Shown here one piece after another: positions 14,101 through 29,100 of a stretch of DNA of 64,000 bases. The first letter of the stretch is position 1, and every line of letters starts with the position of its first letter. A program made the position numbers and the translations under genes. The notes beneath the pieces are model-generated. The model did not search any database. It saw only the letters and a list, made by a program, of their open reading frames with translations, and was not told the DNA's origin. The DNA comes from Pegea sp. RAD2-039 (Eukaryota; Chordata; Thaliacea; Salpida; Salpidae). The DNA is taken from assembly GCA_034620365.1 (NCBI GenBank), contig JAQGEQ010000071.1, positions 3,038,001-3,102,000 on the forward strand, written 5' to 3'.

Positions 14101-17100
14101 CAGTAGTTAAAGTTTTATAAATCTTCATTCGTAACTTTTTGTTTTCGATATTTAATTCAAAACAACGAGATCTTATTTTGTAAACACATGATTGTTAGAA
14201 GAGATCGAAACGACATTATAGCAGTTATTAATTAGAACTTTAAATGGTATGAAGTTATTGAACTGAGTAAACTTTTAATCAATCAAAATATAGTTGAAAA
14301 TAAAACATAGAACTTGTTAGAAATAAGATAAACTAATGTGAAACAATTTTGCAATTATAAACAAACTTTAAAACATAATATTATGAGCTAAAAATGGGTT
14401 TCTGCTCATTTCTATTAAGGGTGGTTAAAATTTTCTACATCAAATGAGTTGTAATAACTTTGAGATTTAGACTGAATATTGAATTGTTATTTATAAAACT
14501 TGCTACAGATATCAGAAGTTATCACGTACATATTGACAATAAAAACAGTTCTTTTCATTAAATCGTAACCTACTCATTTAAATAAGTTGATGAAACCAAC
14601 AATATTTTTAGTTTTCAACGGTTTCAAACATGTATATTTGCAGTAAAACAAATTAAACTGATAAACAAGTCTACAAAGACTTATAACTTTGAAAATCACA
14701 TTTTTTTAAAGAAGTTAGTCTAGAAAATTTTAATCAAATTTAATCTGGTGATAAAAAAGTTTTATGAACTTAAGTCTAACTTAAATTTACAACATTTAAA
14801 CTTGTGTGTCTAATCTAAACAAGATTGAAAATTGTTAGAATATTTTTTTCGTAAAAACTTCAATTTAAACATCTTATGACAGAAATTCAAACACTGACAA
14901 TTTGGTAAAAGTAGTTTCATACAATGAGATCTTTACTCAGATATACAAATAGTTAAGAGAAAAGTTTTGGATAAAGTCAAAATATTTATAAATGAAAATT
15001 TGAAATCCTTTTTTAATATAATAAACGACAAAAAACTTATATTCTAACAATACAAACAAAATTACCTCTTCAGACAGCTGTGTTTCAAAGAACTTGCTTC
15101 AAATCTTATACAAGACACAGAATTTTAGTCAAAAGATATTTGCAGTCCTGACTTATAAAATCTATTTCTCAATATATCCAGACTTTTTAAAAAGAACTTG
15201 CTTTACAAATCTTGCTTAACAGAATTTGTGTCTCATAGTTTTAGAACTTAAAGATGTCTTTTTGCAGTGCGTAGTAACGTTTATTTCAATGCATTTGCTG
15301 GAATAGTAAAACAAGAGATCAATCTTATCTTTATTAATTGTCTCAGTATAATTACCAAAACGTGACTTAATAATCCGATTATTTCGATTTCATCTGATTT
15401 TTTTTTTAAAAACCATTCATCTTTATAATTTTTTGTCTTTTAAAACAGACAAATGAGTTAAAATTTTTATACTGGTCACATCAGTCGAAAGAATGAGCAA
15501 TTATTGAAAATTTACAGCAACAGTTATATGAATGGTCGATAAAAACAATAGTATATAAACTTTAAGTTAGTTTTTAAATTTGAAGTTTGAAAGCAATTTT
15601 ATCATTCATTCTTATATTATCTAAACGAAAGGTCAATTACAATACAACACTTTAAGAGCTTTCAGAATGATAGGAAAAGAAAAGAATATTTTCTATTTGT
15701 ACTGCAATCTAAATGACAAGCAGATAAAGTTGTAATGACGTTATAACCAATTTTTCGTTTAAATTCATCTTTAGAATTTTGGAGTATATAATTGATTGTT
15801 GAAAAACTTTTTTTTATGTATTGCTTTATTGTTTTTTATTTAAAATCCATTATTTATGCTGAACAATTTGGAAACAATAGATGTTTTGGAATTCAATTTA
15901 ATGATTCTTTTAGACAAAAATATTATTTATTGCTTAAAAGATAATTGTTGTTTTGTTTCATTTAGTTTAATAATATTGCTAAAAGCGGAAATCTTTTTGA
16001 ATTGTAGAAATCAAATTAACAGTAATTTGAAATAAATATTCCGAATTTCACCTTATTGATAAAAATTAATTTAATATCGAAAATGTGATAAGCCTGATAG
16101 TTATACTAATTTCTGAAATTAAAATCTAGAATTAAGTCTAAAATAATTTGATGTAATGAATAAAACAAATAAAAATATTAGCTTCAGCTTGTACCCTTTT
16201 TATACTTTCAATAAAATCCCCTATCTAAAAATTTTTCTTATCACAAGATTGAACTCAATAACACTAGTCCCCGATAAGGTTTTCAAAAGTATTTGTAGAT
16301 AAGAATAGAAAGTTGTAAAAATCTTTGATGGAAAACGTTACTCAGATGTTCTATTTTTTGAGCTTCTAGACTTTTCAAGATCAATGTATTGATAAGATTA
16401 TTATAAATCTTACTTATTTTTCTATGATTTTACTTAAACAGAGATTTTTTCTCATAAGATGTAAACCTTGTTTTGATGATTGTAAATCCAAAATTTTAAA
16501 CATAGATAACATATAAAAGTAATTACAAGAAGCTTTAAAATTGATTTTATTTCAAATACTCATAAAAGTTTTACAGATAAAACATTATAAAAGAGTAAAG
16601 AAAAAAAAACTAATAAGTCCTATACCTTGTTTAATAACAAAACTTAAAAACTACTAATTTGTAATAAATTTATTTTAATTTATCAACTTGAAATAAATAT
16701 TATTTCCAAATAGTTATTTGGGCAATTAAGGTAACATAATATTTATAGCTACAAAATTCTCATTTTTTATGTATAGCTTTTGAATTATTTATTTAACTAA
16801 AATAAGTATTTCAAAATAAATAAAGAATGTTTGATTACTTTAACCAAAATTGTTTAGGAGATAAAAGATAATATATTTTACCACTCTCACTAAAGTTTTA
16901 TTTTCTATAACATGATAGATTCGGATCTATTATGCTCTTTATACATTTATTTTTAATTTATTTGATATAAGCCTGTCAAAGAACCTTGATATCAGAAAAT
17001 AAAGATATTTATCTGCAGTTTAATCTGAAGATAGCTAAAGTAGTGCCGATTATTCTGTATTATGAGTGTTTTATTGTGAGTAAGAACTTTTACTTTACTG

Positions 17101-20100
17101 TTGCTGTTTGGTAACCCAAAATATTTATATTTTTATGTTTCAAATCTAAAAATTGTATTTTGTATATATCACTAAAAAAACTGTTTGAAGCGTTATTAGT
17201 ATATTTTTTATTTGCTTTCTTATAAAATACTGGCAGTTCAAAGTTTCTTTGTATAACTTTTTTTTCTCAAGTTAAAAAATATTTTAAACAAGAAAACTTG
17301 AAAGTTAATTAAACTTTGAGTGATATAATTATAATCTAATTAAGTAAGATATCATTATCATCCACATTTTATGTTTCTGTGTACTTTTCAAAAATGTACT
17401 TTGCAGAAGTTTTGTTGGTTGTAGAAAAAAAAATCTGTATTCCTTGTAATAATTGGCAGCAAAATAAGTTGCTATATTAGTAATCTAAATCAAAATTAGT
17501 TCGCCTGTAGATTTATTTAAAATATATTACTGTTGAAAAAATTATTTATGTAATATCAAACTAAGTAATGTTTCTATAATTCTAATGTACAACATTATAT
17601 TAATATTTTAAAATTAATTTAAAAGTAATTTTATATAATTAAATCTAATTAATATGTTTTATAAAATTTTAAGCCCCATATATTTTGTAAAGTTCTATTT
17701 TTATAATCATTTGTTTATCAATAAGTTAAACAATTGTTTAAAAATAAAGTAAACAAACTTAAATAAGTTAGTTTAATTGTTGTAGTTATATAAAATGTTT
17801 ATTAATTGAAACTTTAAAATGTTCAAAACCCTTTTTTAATTTCTTAAGTTTATGTTTAGTCAACATTGAAAAAATGTAAAAAAACTTAGCAAAGCAATTT
17901 AAAAAATTGACAGTTTATCAAAATCATTTAATAATCTGTTTATAAAAAGAATATTTAAACAGCCTTTTTAAGTTTAGAAATTAATTAAAGTCAGTTATCA
18001 GACGAAGAAAAGAAATAAAAATAAAAAGTTATGGTACTGGCCTAAGGATATTCAACATAAGTGCTACCAGCAAGTATTTTATTTAGTTTTTGCATGATCA
18101 CAAACATATCGTTTTAAATGATCGCAAAAAGTAGGTTCATCAAAAAAGCTTTTTTTCTTTTTAATACCAATAAAAAATTTCAAAAAAACTTTTCTGAACA
18201 TTTTGAGCGGGAACGTTTTTGAAGGTTTTAGTGACCAGAATGGAAAAGGAAAAAAGAATTTGTTTAAAGAAAGTTTGAAGCCATGAGAACAAAATATGAC
18301 TAGCACCTAAAAGCAGAAATTTATTTCTAAATAACGAGAAATTTAAAGAAAAAATGATTGAAAGAAGATTATTAGACGAGAAAAAGGACAAAAAAGTTTT
18401 CTGATTTTCTTGCTTTTGCTAAAGTACATGTTTTTTATTATATTACTACTAGCTAAGAGTTTGTTTTTGATTGCTTGAACAGATTTTTGTTTTTAGCTTT
18501 AGATGTAGTAATTGAATTGTTTAGAAAGCAGCCATGCATGAAAGATTCGACTTTCAACTTTATAAAAATTGGATGCTCTAATAGTTTATCTTTCAATTTA
18601 TCTTCCTTATATGTTTGCTATGAAGCATGTAAAAAAAGTCTCTTATTTAAATATCGCTGTGTTTTACGACTTTTTTGTCTAACCGCAAAAACAATGAATC
18701 ACTTAAAAATGTTTCAGAGTTTCCAAATATAATTTAAGTAAATTTAGTTTTAAAGAATGTGTAAACATTACGAAGGTTTTATCTGAACTTTTATTAAAAA
18801 AAGATTTGAGATTCAAACCGTTAGTGTTATTAAAAAAGGATAAATACCACAAAAAGTTTGCGTGCTAAAAAGTCCTCTTAATTTAAAAAAGTTGATTCGT
18901 ATTCTTATATAAAAAAGATTTTTAAAAAAGTTTAAAAATTTCTTATGCACCTTCTTCTATCCACAAATAATAAAATTTCATAAATTATTTACTTTAAATC
19001 TCATTATTTAACTTTAATACAATTTATTTTAAAAAGAAAATAAACTTTTTATTTAAGCAACTTATGAAGTAAAACGTGTTTTGATTAGACAGCTTTTATA
19101 TTATCAAAAAGTATGCAAACGAAAAAGTCTTTTTATAATTGGTTCTAAGTGTATATAAGCTATGACTTATAAGTTACTTATTATAAAATACCAGTTTTGA
19201 CTTATCTTATAATGGCTCTTTTAAAAAGGTATTAATTACTATTGTTTGTATAAATTACTATTTTTTATTGTTTTGTTTTTACTAAACTTTGTAATGTACT
19301 CTGTTTGTTTATATTTTTGTAAGTTTTAACAGCACAATATGAGAATGATAATTATGATAAATGGAAATAAATCACCTATTGAGTAAAGATAACAAATTAT
19401 CTAACATAATCCTTTAAAAACAGAAATAAGCTTATAGAAAGAATCTGTTATTAACTGAAAGGGTAAAAAAATTCCATAGAATTTTCTTCTAAAATTGTTA
19501 GTGCATATTTTTCAAATTATTTGATCATGTTTAACGTCTTAAAAACATAGAATTAAATTTTACAACAATTTAGTAAACAAACTTTGAGATGTATAGCTTC
19601 AAATTTGAACTTGAATAAAATTCTTTGCTGACGAATTTCTGACATTAATTATAGAAATGTTGTTTGGGAACGTTAAATAACAAACCTTCCTTATATAGTA
19701 TAATCCTACAACATTTCACCATTGAGGTAAAACCTTTTAGCATTTCAATCACAATTGAACCATTAATTGGAATGCAAGGAAATGGTTGGGATGATTACAA
19801 GCTCTTGAGACATATGTAGTTTTTCAATCAAGAAAGTTTTTTTTATCAAACTAAACCTGAATTAAAGCCGAAAAAAATTCTTACATAGCTTCCCACAATG
19901 TTTCAAATTTATCAACATTTGCATCAGAATTGAATTCGTTGGGCGTAAGATTGAAAGAGTTTAAAAGGTTGCCTCATTACTGAAGAGAATGTCAGTTAAA
20001 ACGGTAGTTTATTCTGGACATTTTACCACAAGATCTGACCTTTAAACACAAGAATCTAAAGTTTTAACTCCGTACGAGCAAAACCAATTGAAGTTTGCTT

Positions 20101-23100
20101 TGAAAGTCGCTTGTTATGGTAGTCATGAGAGTCATAGCATAAAAATGTGAATGAAAAATATTATTGACCTCATAATAATGAGAGAAAAGTTGGGGAATCC
20201 CCATTTGCTGTTGTAATGTGGATTAAATTGGTGAAAGTTAACCTTTAATTATTAGGAGATTTATATTTTTGTCAAATTAAAAGAAGAATTGCTTTCAGCT
20301 TGAAACCAAAATAGATTTTCAACCTAACGCTTAACCTTTTCTAAATATAGCAAGTTTTCAGATATCTGTATCTTTTAATGTACGTGCATCTTAATATTCA
20401 ATATTCTCGTATTTGATGAGCTTGTGAAAAAGAATTGAATTTATCGTATAACGTGATCATAAGTTTTTGACTCAAATGCTTCAGTTACAAGTCTTCGTTC
20501 AGATTTTTTAGTAAATACTTCTTCTTCGTAAAACTTTTTTTGTGTAAGCAACTTAAAACTATGTTTCTAAATCAATGTTGGTAAAAATGTCATTTTAAGC
20601 TAAGATGCTTTACAAAAAAGTCAGATGGTTTCTGTATTTGATCAGAAATATTTTGGTATAGACATGACTAGACACTAATTAGTAACAAAGTGAACAGTTC
20701 TGAATATAGTTGATAAGTTGTTAGATAGTACAAGGAGAAAGTCTCTTGCTTTTGTTAAATACTCTTCCAAAGTTGGGACTAGACCTAATATCAACTGAAA
20801 AGTGAGAGAAAGATAAAGTTTTGCTTTAAAAGTGTCGTAATCTTTTCTGTATTTCTATTTTGAAGCACAAAACCGACAAGCGAAGCAGTCTGATTTATTT
20901 TTTATCACTTGATTTAAAGTGAAAAGCAAAAGCTGATCAAGAGTAGTTATCAGAAAAGTTTGCAAAGAAAGTCTTTCAAGCAGCAAAATCGTTTCAGGTT
21001 TCATTTTGTGTGGACGAAAACCAAAAAAAGTGTTCTTTAACTTCTGACACAACATAATTAAAGAATCTGTCCCTAACACTAATCTGTAAGTTGAGTAGTA
21101 CCTTCTGACGTTAGATAACAGATAAAAGCTTAGTCAAGCTCCAAGACTCTGTGAGTCATAGATAAACACGTTTAGTTTCTGAGGAGTATTGTTTTTACAC
21201 AAACTCTTCCTCAACTTTCACTTTATGATAATCAATATCACGTGTATTTATTTAATTTGTTAAGGTTGTAGATAAAAAGCTAAAAACTTTTCATCTTGAT
21301 TTCGATAAATCATTATTCGAAAAGGTTAAACTAAATCTAGCAACCAACGTCTATTATACAGCTTGAATATATAATTTTTTTTTAACTTATCCAGTTTATT
21401 GATGCATTCAAATATCAATTGATTGAGTATTTATTGATATCTGCCAAACAAGCCATTACTTTTTGTATATTATTGAAAGAGATCTTTCCACTTCGCTTTC
21501 AAAATATTTATTTTGATTCTTATTTCGTTGTGTGAGAAGCAGACTACTAAGTAATTGAAAAATAATTAAAATGAGGAATCATCAATCGGTCATTATTATT
21601 TTTGATATAGCTGTATTATCCAAGATAATATTTTTACAATAAATTTTGTTTCTTATCTTAATCAGGTTATTAATGCGTTTTTGAAACTCTAAATAACTTT
21701 GAATTATTGTTCAATGTTTTTTATCTGCAGTTGTTAATCTACAAATTGATTGTAAAATCATTGTCAATTACTAATAACTAAGAAATAGTTTCCTGAATAA
21801 CTATCATCTATTTTTATACATTTCATTTTGAATTAGTGAGCTTTATTTATTTGAGAACATATTAAATTACTTTAGTTTATATTGGATGTATTTAGTAAAT
21901 TACCAAAAGAAACTTTGTCCGGAACAAAATTTAGCTATTTTAAACAGAATTTTCTTCTTATATTTTACAGCTTTAATCTTAACTTTATACTAAAAATGTT
22001 AAATTCAAAAGTAAGCAATAAATAAAATTTATCTTTATTGACGTATCAACTCTATTCCATGTAAACAATCAAAAATACAAGCATCTTAAACTTTAAAACT
22101 TTAGTCAAAGGTTATTTTGCTTCTTTCATGCAGTGTTTGTAACAAAAACTACTAAATCTATAATTAAAAAAAGAGGTATTGGATCTTGGCAAGGTTCACT
22201 GTATGCTAATAGTAGAACAGATTTAAGCTTTCACCCTTAAAAGTTTAAATGTAAATAAAACCAACATCAAACGAAAAGAAGAAAGTAACTTAGCTTGTAT
22301 CTATGCTTATACAACTATCAACTTAATTATACAACTTTAAGAATATATTTAGATAATAAAAAAACTATTCAGTTTTATTTAAGTTCAAACAAGTTGTAAA
22401 TTTTCAATTAATTCTAATGATTAATTGATAAATGAACCATTAGTTATCTAAATCAATTAAATAGAACCATAATGAATGTTATTTAGAATAACAAAGAAGA
22501 AGCAGGGCAAATTTATTTACTTAATTCTATTATTGATAAGTACACTGGTAACATTGTTTTTCATACTATAGAATTTAAAGTGATGTTTTTTATTCTTATA
22601 AAATATCTTGATATTTTTTTGTATTGATTTTTGCACAGATAAAAATAATAGAGGTCAATCACAATAACTAATGTAAAGTTAAATTTCAATGGGTTTGCTT
22701 GATTCTTGAAATATTAACTATGAAGTAGTCTAGATTTATTATTTTCGTTCTTATTTATGCTTCAATTAGTAATCAATTGAAAATTTTATTACCTGAAGTA
22801 CTTCTCATACAGCTCATTTGATAGCAAGTACTTTTATACAAGAATTCAACAAATAAATCTCATTCTTTTACTTCAAAACGTTTTAATGTTTTTCAGTTTT
22901 ACATCAAATAGTTTTTATCACTGAAAAATGAATGTATTTTTTCATAATGAAATCAAAATATTTGACTTTTGTTAATAACAAGAGCTATTTGATTTGGTTT
23001 ATTTGGTTATTATAGATTTAACTTTGATAAATATTTATTATGGATAGTAAATATCTAATATAATTGTAAAAATGACATTTCTTTTATCTGAATGTCTGAT

Positions 23101-26100
23101 TTTATCGCTAACTAGTTTTCTACTTCATAAGAGCTAAAGATTTATCCGGTAAAAGTAAAAAACTTGATATTCTTTGTTTGAAGAGACAGTTTTGAGTAAA
23201 CACCTCATCTAATACAAAGTAACTTTTACAAAAACGTTTTTTATTGTTCAAAGTGTCAGAATTTGAAGAAAAAACTTTGTGTTAGTAAAGCAAATGGTAT
23301 TGGCATTACTGAAGATTTTTAGAAAACGATTATACAAATTGAAATATAATTATTTTTTTGTTTTTGACGCTGTTAAAAAAAGATTAGATGCTACGGTAAT
23401 AACTTACTTGCTAAATCATTTGACAAAAACATAAGAATCATTTTAAATTTTTTAATAGAATTTAAAGAAATTGAATTAGTTATACAAATTTTTATTATCA
23501 AAAAGTAATTTCTTTACTTTTCTCTTTCTTTCAAGTCTTTTTTATTTTAACAGGTTTAAAGTTAAAAAAATCTATAACTGCTTCGGTATTTAGCCCAAAA
23601 AGCTACCACGTTTAAAAGATTACTTTTCAAGGTTAATCAAAATGCTAATTCAAGCAAGCTAAATAACTTCTTTTTATGAATGTTACCTCAAATATAAGTT
23701 ATCATTAGGAGCTAAACTTTTGTATTGTGTGTATTTTAGTAAAGTATATAACTATAAAAACAGTCTAATAACAGTATAAAAAAATTGTATATAAACATAG
23801 CAATTAAATAAGTGTTCAAATATTCTAATCATAATTATTTAGTTTATTTTAGTCACAATAGCCTTAGTCAGTTTTAAAAATTCAAAATTTTTATAGAAAT
23901 ATATTTAATAGCAGAGTTTTGATAAAATTACTTTTTAGAAATCAATAAAAGTTTTATTTGATCTTTAAAAGTGTATTTTACAGAAGCCTCACAGGTTTTG
24001 ATTCTGTTTTTTCTGTAAGTACTTTAAAACAATTCGGATGTTAAAAATGTTTAAATATAGTTAAATCAATTTGGTGTTAGATAACAATCCAAATAAAATA
24101 GATAACTTTAATGAAAGGTCAATCAACATATAAATAAGGTTGTACTAAAAAAAGTCTTCAACTTAAATATAGTGACTGTTTGTTAGTGAAAATTGTCAAC
24201 ATCAAAGATCATATTCAATTAGATGCACAAACAATTTCTCTTCTTAAAAACAAAACTCAATAAATCGTAATCTTGTCAAACAACCGGAAACATACCCAGT
24301 TATTGACCTGATAAAAGCTACACCTAGCTAATGATAAACACGTGTTTACATTGATGCTACTGCAGCCAAGATTTGCTCTAAATGCAGACCGAGAAATCTT
24401 TTTGAAAGATGATATTACTGATCAAATTTCGAAATATCATTTGAGTATATTTGATAGATTCAAGTTTACAACACAACAACAGATCCCTTGTATGAAGTCT
24501 TTCAAAGACTGACATTTTGAACAACAACAAATACCAAAAGTATCTCTGTCGATTTTATCGAACAAAATTTGTTACAATTTTCACAGGATTTTTCTAAAAC
24601 CAATTGAAGAAAGGCTTGACGATGAAACTTGCTGGTGTAAAACCATCAAGTAAACAATGATGAATAGAGCGTAAAGCCAGATGTTTAACTAATTACATAT
24701 AAAACATAATCAAAAAATTGAGATACAAAAATAAGGTAGAGATCCATCCAAATTCCCAGCAAATGTTATAAAAGTCAAGAAAAGTATTTCAAGATCACAA
24801 GTATATTAACAGAATTGATTACTTCGTGCCACTGGAATTTTAAGTGTACTTATCAAAGCTTTTATTGTTTTTGTTTTGAAAGTAGCGGTCTTCTTCATTG
24901 ATTATCGGAATATTCTTTCGCACGCTGTTTTCATGAAAAAAATGAATCAGTGAGGACTAGTCGAGATAGAAATGTTGAAGTGTAATGATGTAATCGACAG
25001 AAAGCACTTTGAAGTGGTCTTCGGTCATTTCTCTTCCAATCGGAACTTTTGTGAAATTTTGAAGTTGAAGCGTAAAGTTGAAATGAAAAGGCTAAACCAA
25101 ACTTGTTAAAAGTATTTTTTTTCAATTCCGAAGAAAGCTTTTTTTAGCAAAGTATTTTTAGTACTAACTTATTAACAATGAAACTTGTGTGTTATCACGT
25201 AAGCATCATCTTAACTCGTCATCAAACTTGCGGATGCGCTCTATTGCGCCACCAAGCGGTTAATGTTACTGATCACATATTTTTAAAAACTTTCTTTTCA
25301 TAGTATTTTTTTTCAGACTTTCTATTCTTATAAAACTTCTTTTAAATGTTGATTCCTTGAAGCAGTCTGATTAAACTTTTAATCCTGATCAGGGGTTGTA
25401 TATTTGGAATACAGTGGAGAACGTAAAACTGCCCTACTTCCAAACGAGCTAACAAGTTTGGACACTATACGAGCTTTATTTGTTCATTCATATCAAGGAT
25501 TACTCACAATGCCGATGTTGGAGCCACAAAGACAAACAATCTTATTGAAGAATCGGAAAACTGGAGCTTTTGACGAAATCAACGACGTCAAGTGAGTTTT
25601 TATAAATCAACTGGGACATTTTTAACCGTTCCACTTTTCTAGTCGAATCGGGGATCGCGCGGTCTTACGAATCCGGCAAAGTGCAGGGACAGGAATCCCA
25701 GTACCGGGTTCCAAGAAACCAGTGACGTCACCAGCTACTAATCGCAGCGAGAAGAAGCCGAAACCAGAAGTGGGCCGCAAGTTGAAAGAGCCTAGCAAGA
25801 CTAGAATCGGATATAATTCTCTGCCACGTCACAAAGCAACTCGCGATCGACCAACGAAAGAAACCACAGCTGGTAATGGGCACGGAGGAGGCAGTATCCC
25901 GCAACGGGGTTTCTCCTATATCGCCCCAAAGGGTCTCAAGCCACCAGTTTCTACTAAGTCTGGCCCTCAAAAGCAATTACACGAGTCCCAAAAAGCTTCC
26001 ATCAAAGACACAAAACCAATCATAGAATCTGGTGAAAAGATTCCACGACCCAAGACACTACTACCCACCGCTTCCTTCTCTCCCCGGTCACGAAAATTAC

Positions 26101-29100
26101 CCCAAGACCCCGATGTGGACTCCCCCAGACTCATCAAGCCATCCCCTGCCCATGATCGTCGCGTGACTTTGAACAACGGTCGTAGCAAGCAGCCAAAAGC
26201 GGTCCCAATACCCGAAGTGCCCTCAATTGAACCCCGGTCACCCCGACCCACTTCCGACGCTGTGAAAAAAGAAACTAAAAAGACAAGTGAAGGGGATGTC
26301 CCGGCAGTGAAACCGCGAAGTAACGTTAAACGAAGTTTCGCGTTTGGACTGAAGCGCTTAGTACGACCATCAAAATCAACCACAAAACCAGACGAGAGCG
26401 CGTCCCAACTGTCCCCTTTGCACGCGCGCGTCGCGCTCATCCCTAAGACAACTTTAGTCAGTTCACTACTGACAACTGCTGACGTCACGCCCGCGACCGC
26501 CGAAGTCTCATCTACCAGTTCGGAAGAAGACAAGCCATCGAAAGGCGTATTAAAGCGCGCGAGCATCGATCCCAGCGGATCTTCAAGCTCATTTGCATCC
26601 GACAGCAGTGTCCCATCATCGCGACTTCATCGTCCCAAGAAAGTCTCCTTCCGCAGTGACGTCACTGTGTATGATGAAGGCGGCATCAGTACGTTGTGCA
26701 ACGGACTGGAACGAACTTGCCGAGAGCCTTCGTCCAATCAGCAATCAGTACACAAACCCTCGCCTCTTAGCCTTCCTCCACCTTACTCCAATCGACAATC
26801 ATTATCTCCGGATGCAACAGAGACCCCCAACAAGCCTCCTCCACCCCCTGCTATCTACAAGACTCCTGGTAGACGTCAAGATCAACTGATTGAAGAGGGA
26901 CACGAAAATCCTCCCTACTACGAATGCTGTGTCTCATCTATTGAGCCAGCGATCACTGAAGTGACACAAATGACAGAGAATGAGCTTGATAAGATTCCTC
27001 CTGAAATCTCGCCGCGGGCTGGCAGTAAAGAAGTGAGTTCTACTCCATTGTGAGATGGGAGATGCTGACTGGTCTTTACAGGTTCAAAATGCTTCCCTTA
27101 AAGACGAATCAATCCCTAACAAATCTGAAGAACTTGATGGAGAAAACAAAAGCAAAAAAGACACAGTTCTTTCGTACAAAGAGAAGTTGTTGAAAGTTCA
27201 AGAGACTGCCGAGCTACTGAAGAAACAATGCGACGACCTAAAACGTCAACAAGTAATAATTAATTCTAATTGGCAATTATTTCAAAGTTCTTAAATACAA
27301 ATTAAAAGCTACCCAATAAGATGTTTTTTGGTTAAGAGCATTAAAAGCTCAATTTTCTACCATTAATTCTTTTCTCTTTATTATTTTTACTACAATCAGA
27401 TATTTCGGTTATAGAATAATGGAGAAATTTGTTTTCCAATTATACATTTATAAACTAATTTTCTAATTTTTATTCAGTATTCAAATATGAATGACTTTAG
27501 CGAAGAGATAAAGCAAAAAGTTCGTTGTATCGCGAAGCACATAGCTGCTACTACTAGTGTTGAACAAAGACCTCTAAGAATTCGTCGTTGTCACTTGGAT
27601 TATGAACGACATATGTATGGAAAAAGAGCAGCTCAAACAGAAAATCAGTTGTCAGAAATAGAAGCTGCTGTAGAAGAACTTAGAAGTGAAGTTGTAGTAC
27701 ATAAGTAAGTATCCTTTGTTCAAATTTCACTCTGTTTTGCTCTTTCATTTGGTCAGAATAAAAAAATAAAAGATTTTAAGAAAACTGTTATTACCAAAAT
27801 AGGAATCTATAAAATGCAGTTTCGGTTTTATTCATTTTTCAACTTGAGTTAAACCCAGTGAATATATTTTTGTAGTTAAAATGTTGATGCTAGTATATTG
27901 TTGTTATGGTAATTTAGCTAAATCGAAGCTGTCTAATTCAGATGCAGAGTTCACTCTCGAGAAGTAGAATCACTAGTTCTGCAATTAAGCAAAGCTGGTC
28001 GAAGAATTGCTTCGATGAAAGGTAGGTTGCAGATTATGTGAAGAATGATGTACAACATCTGTAGTGTTGCCATTTGATTTAGTCAACAAGTAGCTTTGCC
28101 TCATACTTTGATCTTTTTAGGTGACTTTCCAGCATTTGCAGTTGAATTGAAGTCAGTAGCAGCAAGCGAAACGGAAGTGATTTGCGCCGAAAAGTGTTTT
28201 GTGAACAACGAGCCTCAAAGACTTGATGAACAATTGAAGCGCTGCAAACAACTCACTGAAACTTTGCTTTGCCTGAAAAGGTATTTTGCAATCAGTAATA
28301 TGTTGACAAGTGACAAATTTGTTTAAAGAAATTCCTCTTCATTTGATTTAAAGCAAATTAATTATTCTGACAATCAATCTGATCACAAGACTGTTTTGAT
28401 GGTGAAAGTGAACTTCTTACAATCTTATTCATCATAATTAGCAACAAACCTGAAAAAATCTCGTTTAACTATATATAAGCTGCATTGATCAATGTTTCAA
28501 CGTTATTTACATTGTTGTTTTCACTGCTAAAATATCAATTACTATAAACCGCTTTGAACTTCATTTGTTAAATGACCTAATTATTGATTCTTCTAACGTA
28601 ATAAGTTGATAGCTAATAACAAAGTTGTTTATGCTTTTCATCCTTACAGGCTTGCAAAGATACAAGAAGATAAAACACGTGATTCATTGGCTCATATGTC
28701 TCGTCCAAGCACTCCAGGACCTTACCACCATCCTCAACAAGTACTAGATGACTTGAATATCTTCCATAATCGACTGATGAATGACATCAAAAGAATACCA
28801 GTTGACCACGTCAAGAGAATGACCAGTATTCAGGTGGGCAACTGAAATATCGAATTTTTTGCTGATCCTCAAACAGCTCTGAAACAAAAGTTGATGATCA
28901 AAATCGTTTGTTGATGTAATTATGGAATTGACTAACTGCTAACATCCTCTTAACTACTATGATTGGAATTGATTTGTTTTTTTTGATAACGAAACATAAT
29001 TGGATGTGATTTTCTTCTCCTTTTTTCAATCGTAAAATTAATAATAAAATGATAAGATCTGATTGAACTCACTACGCAAGAATGACGTTTAAATCAGAAA

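Noticed and set aside
18079..18732. Several 75-85 codon frames in the 12.8-kb intron, one with a CDHLKRYVCDH string
   Set aside because: Considered as a zinc-finger or transposase scrap. There is no full Cys/His spacing, no companion domains and no terminal repeats.
20855..21079. 74-codon minus-strand frame in the same intron
   Set aside because: No recognisable domain, and the surrounding frames are broken. It may be old mobile DNA but this cannot be supported.
25967..26566. 199-codon open frame antisense to the p140Cap/SKT linker exon
   Set aside because: It lies opposite a supported G+C-rich exon with strong codon bias, has no splice context or family motif, and is best seen as a shadow frame.
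27055..27081. Start codon at 27055 as the beginning of a separate protein
   Set aside because: These bases lie in a 49-nt intron; the exon begins at 27082 in phase with the preceding exon.
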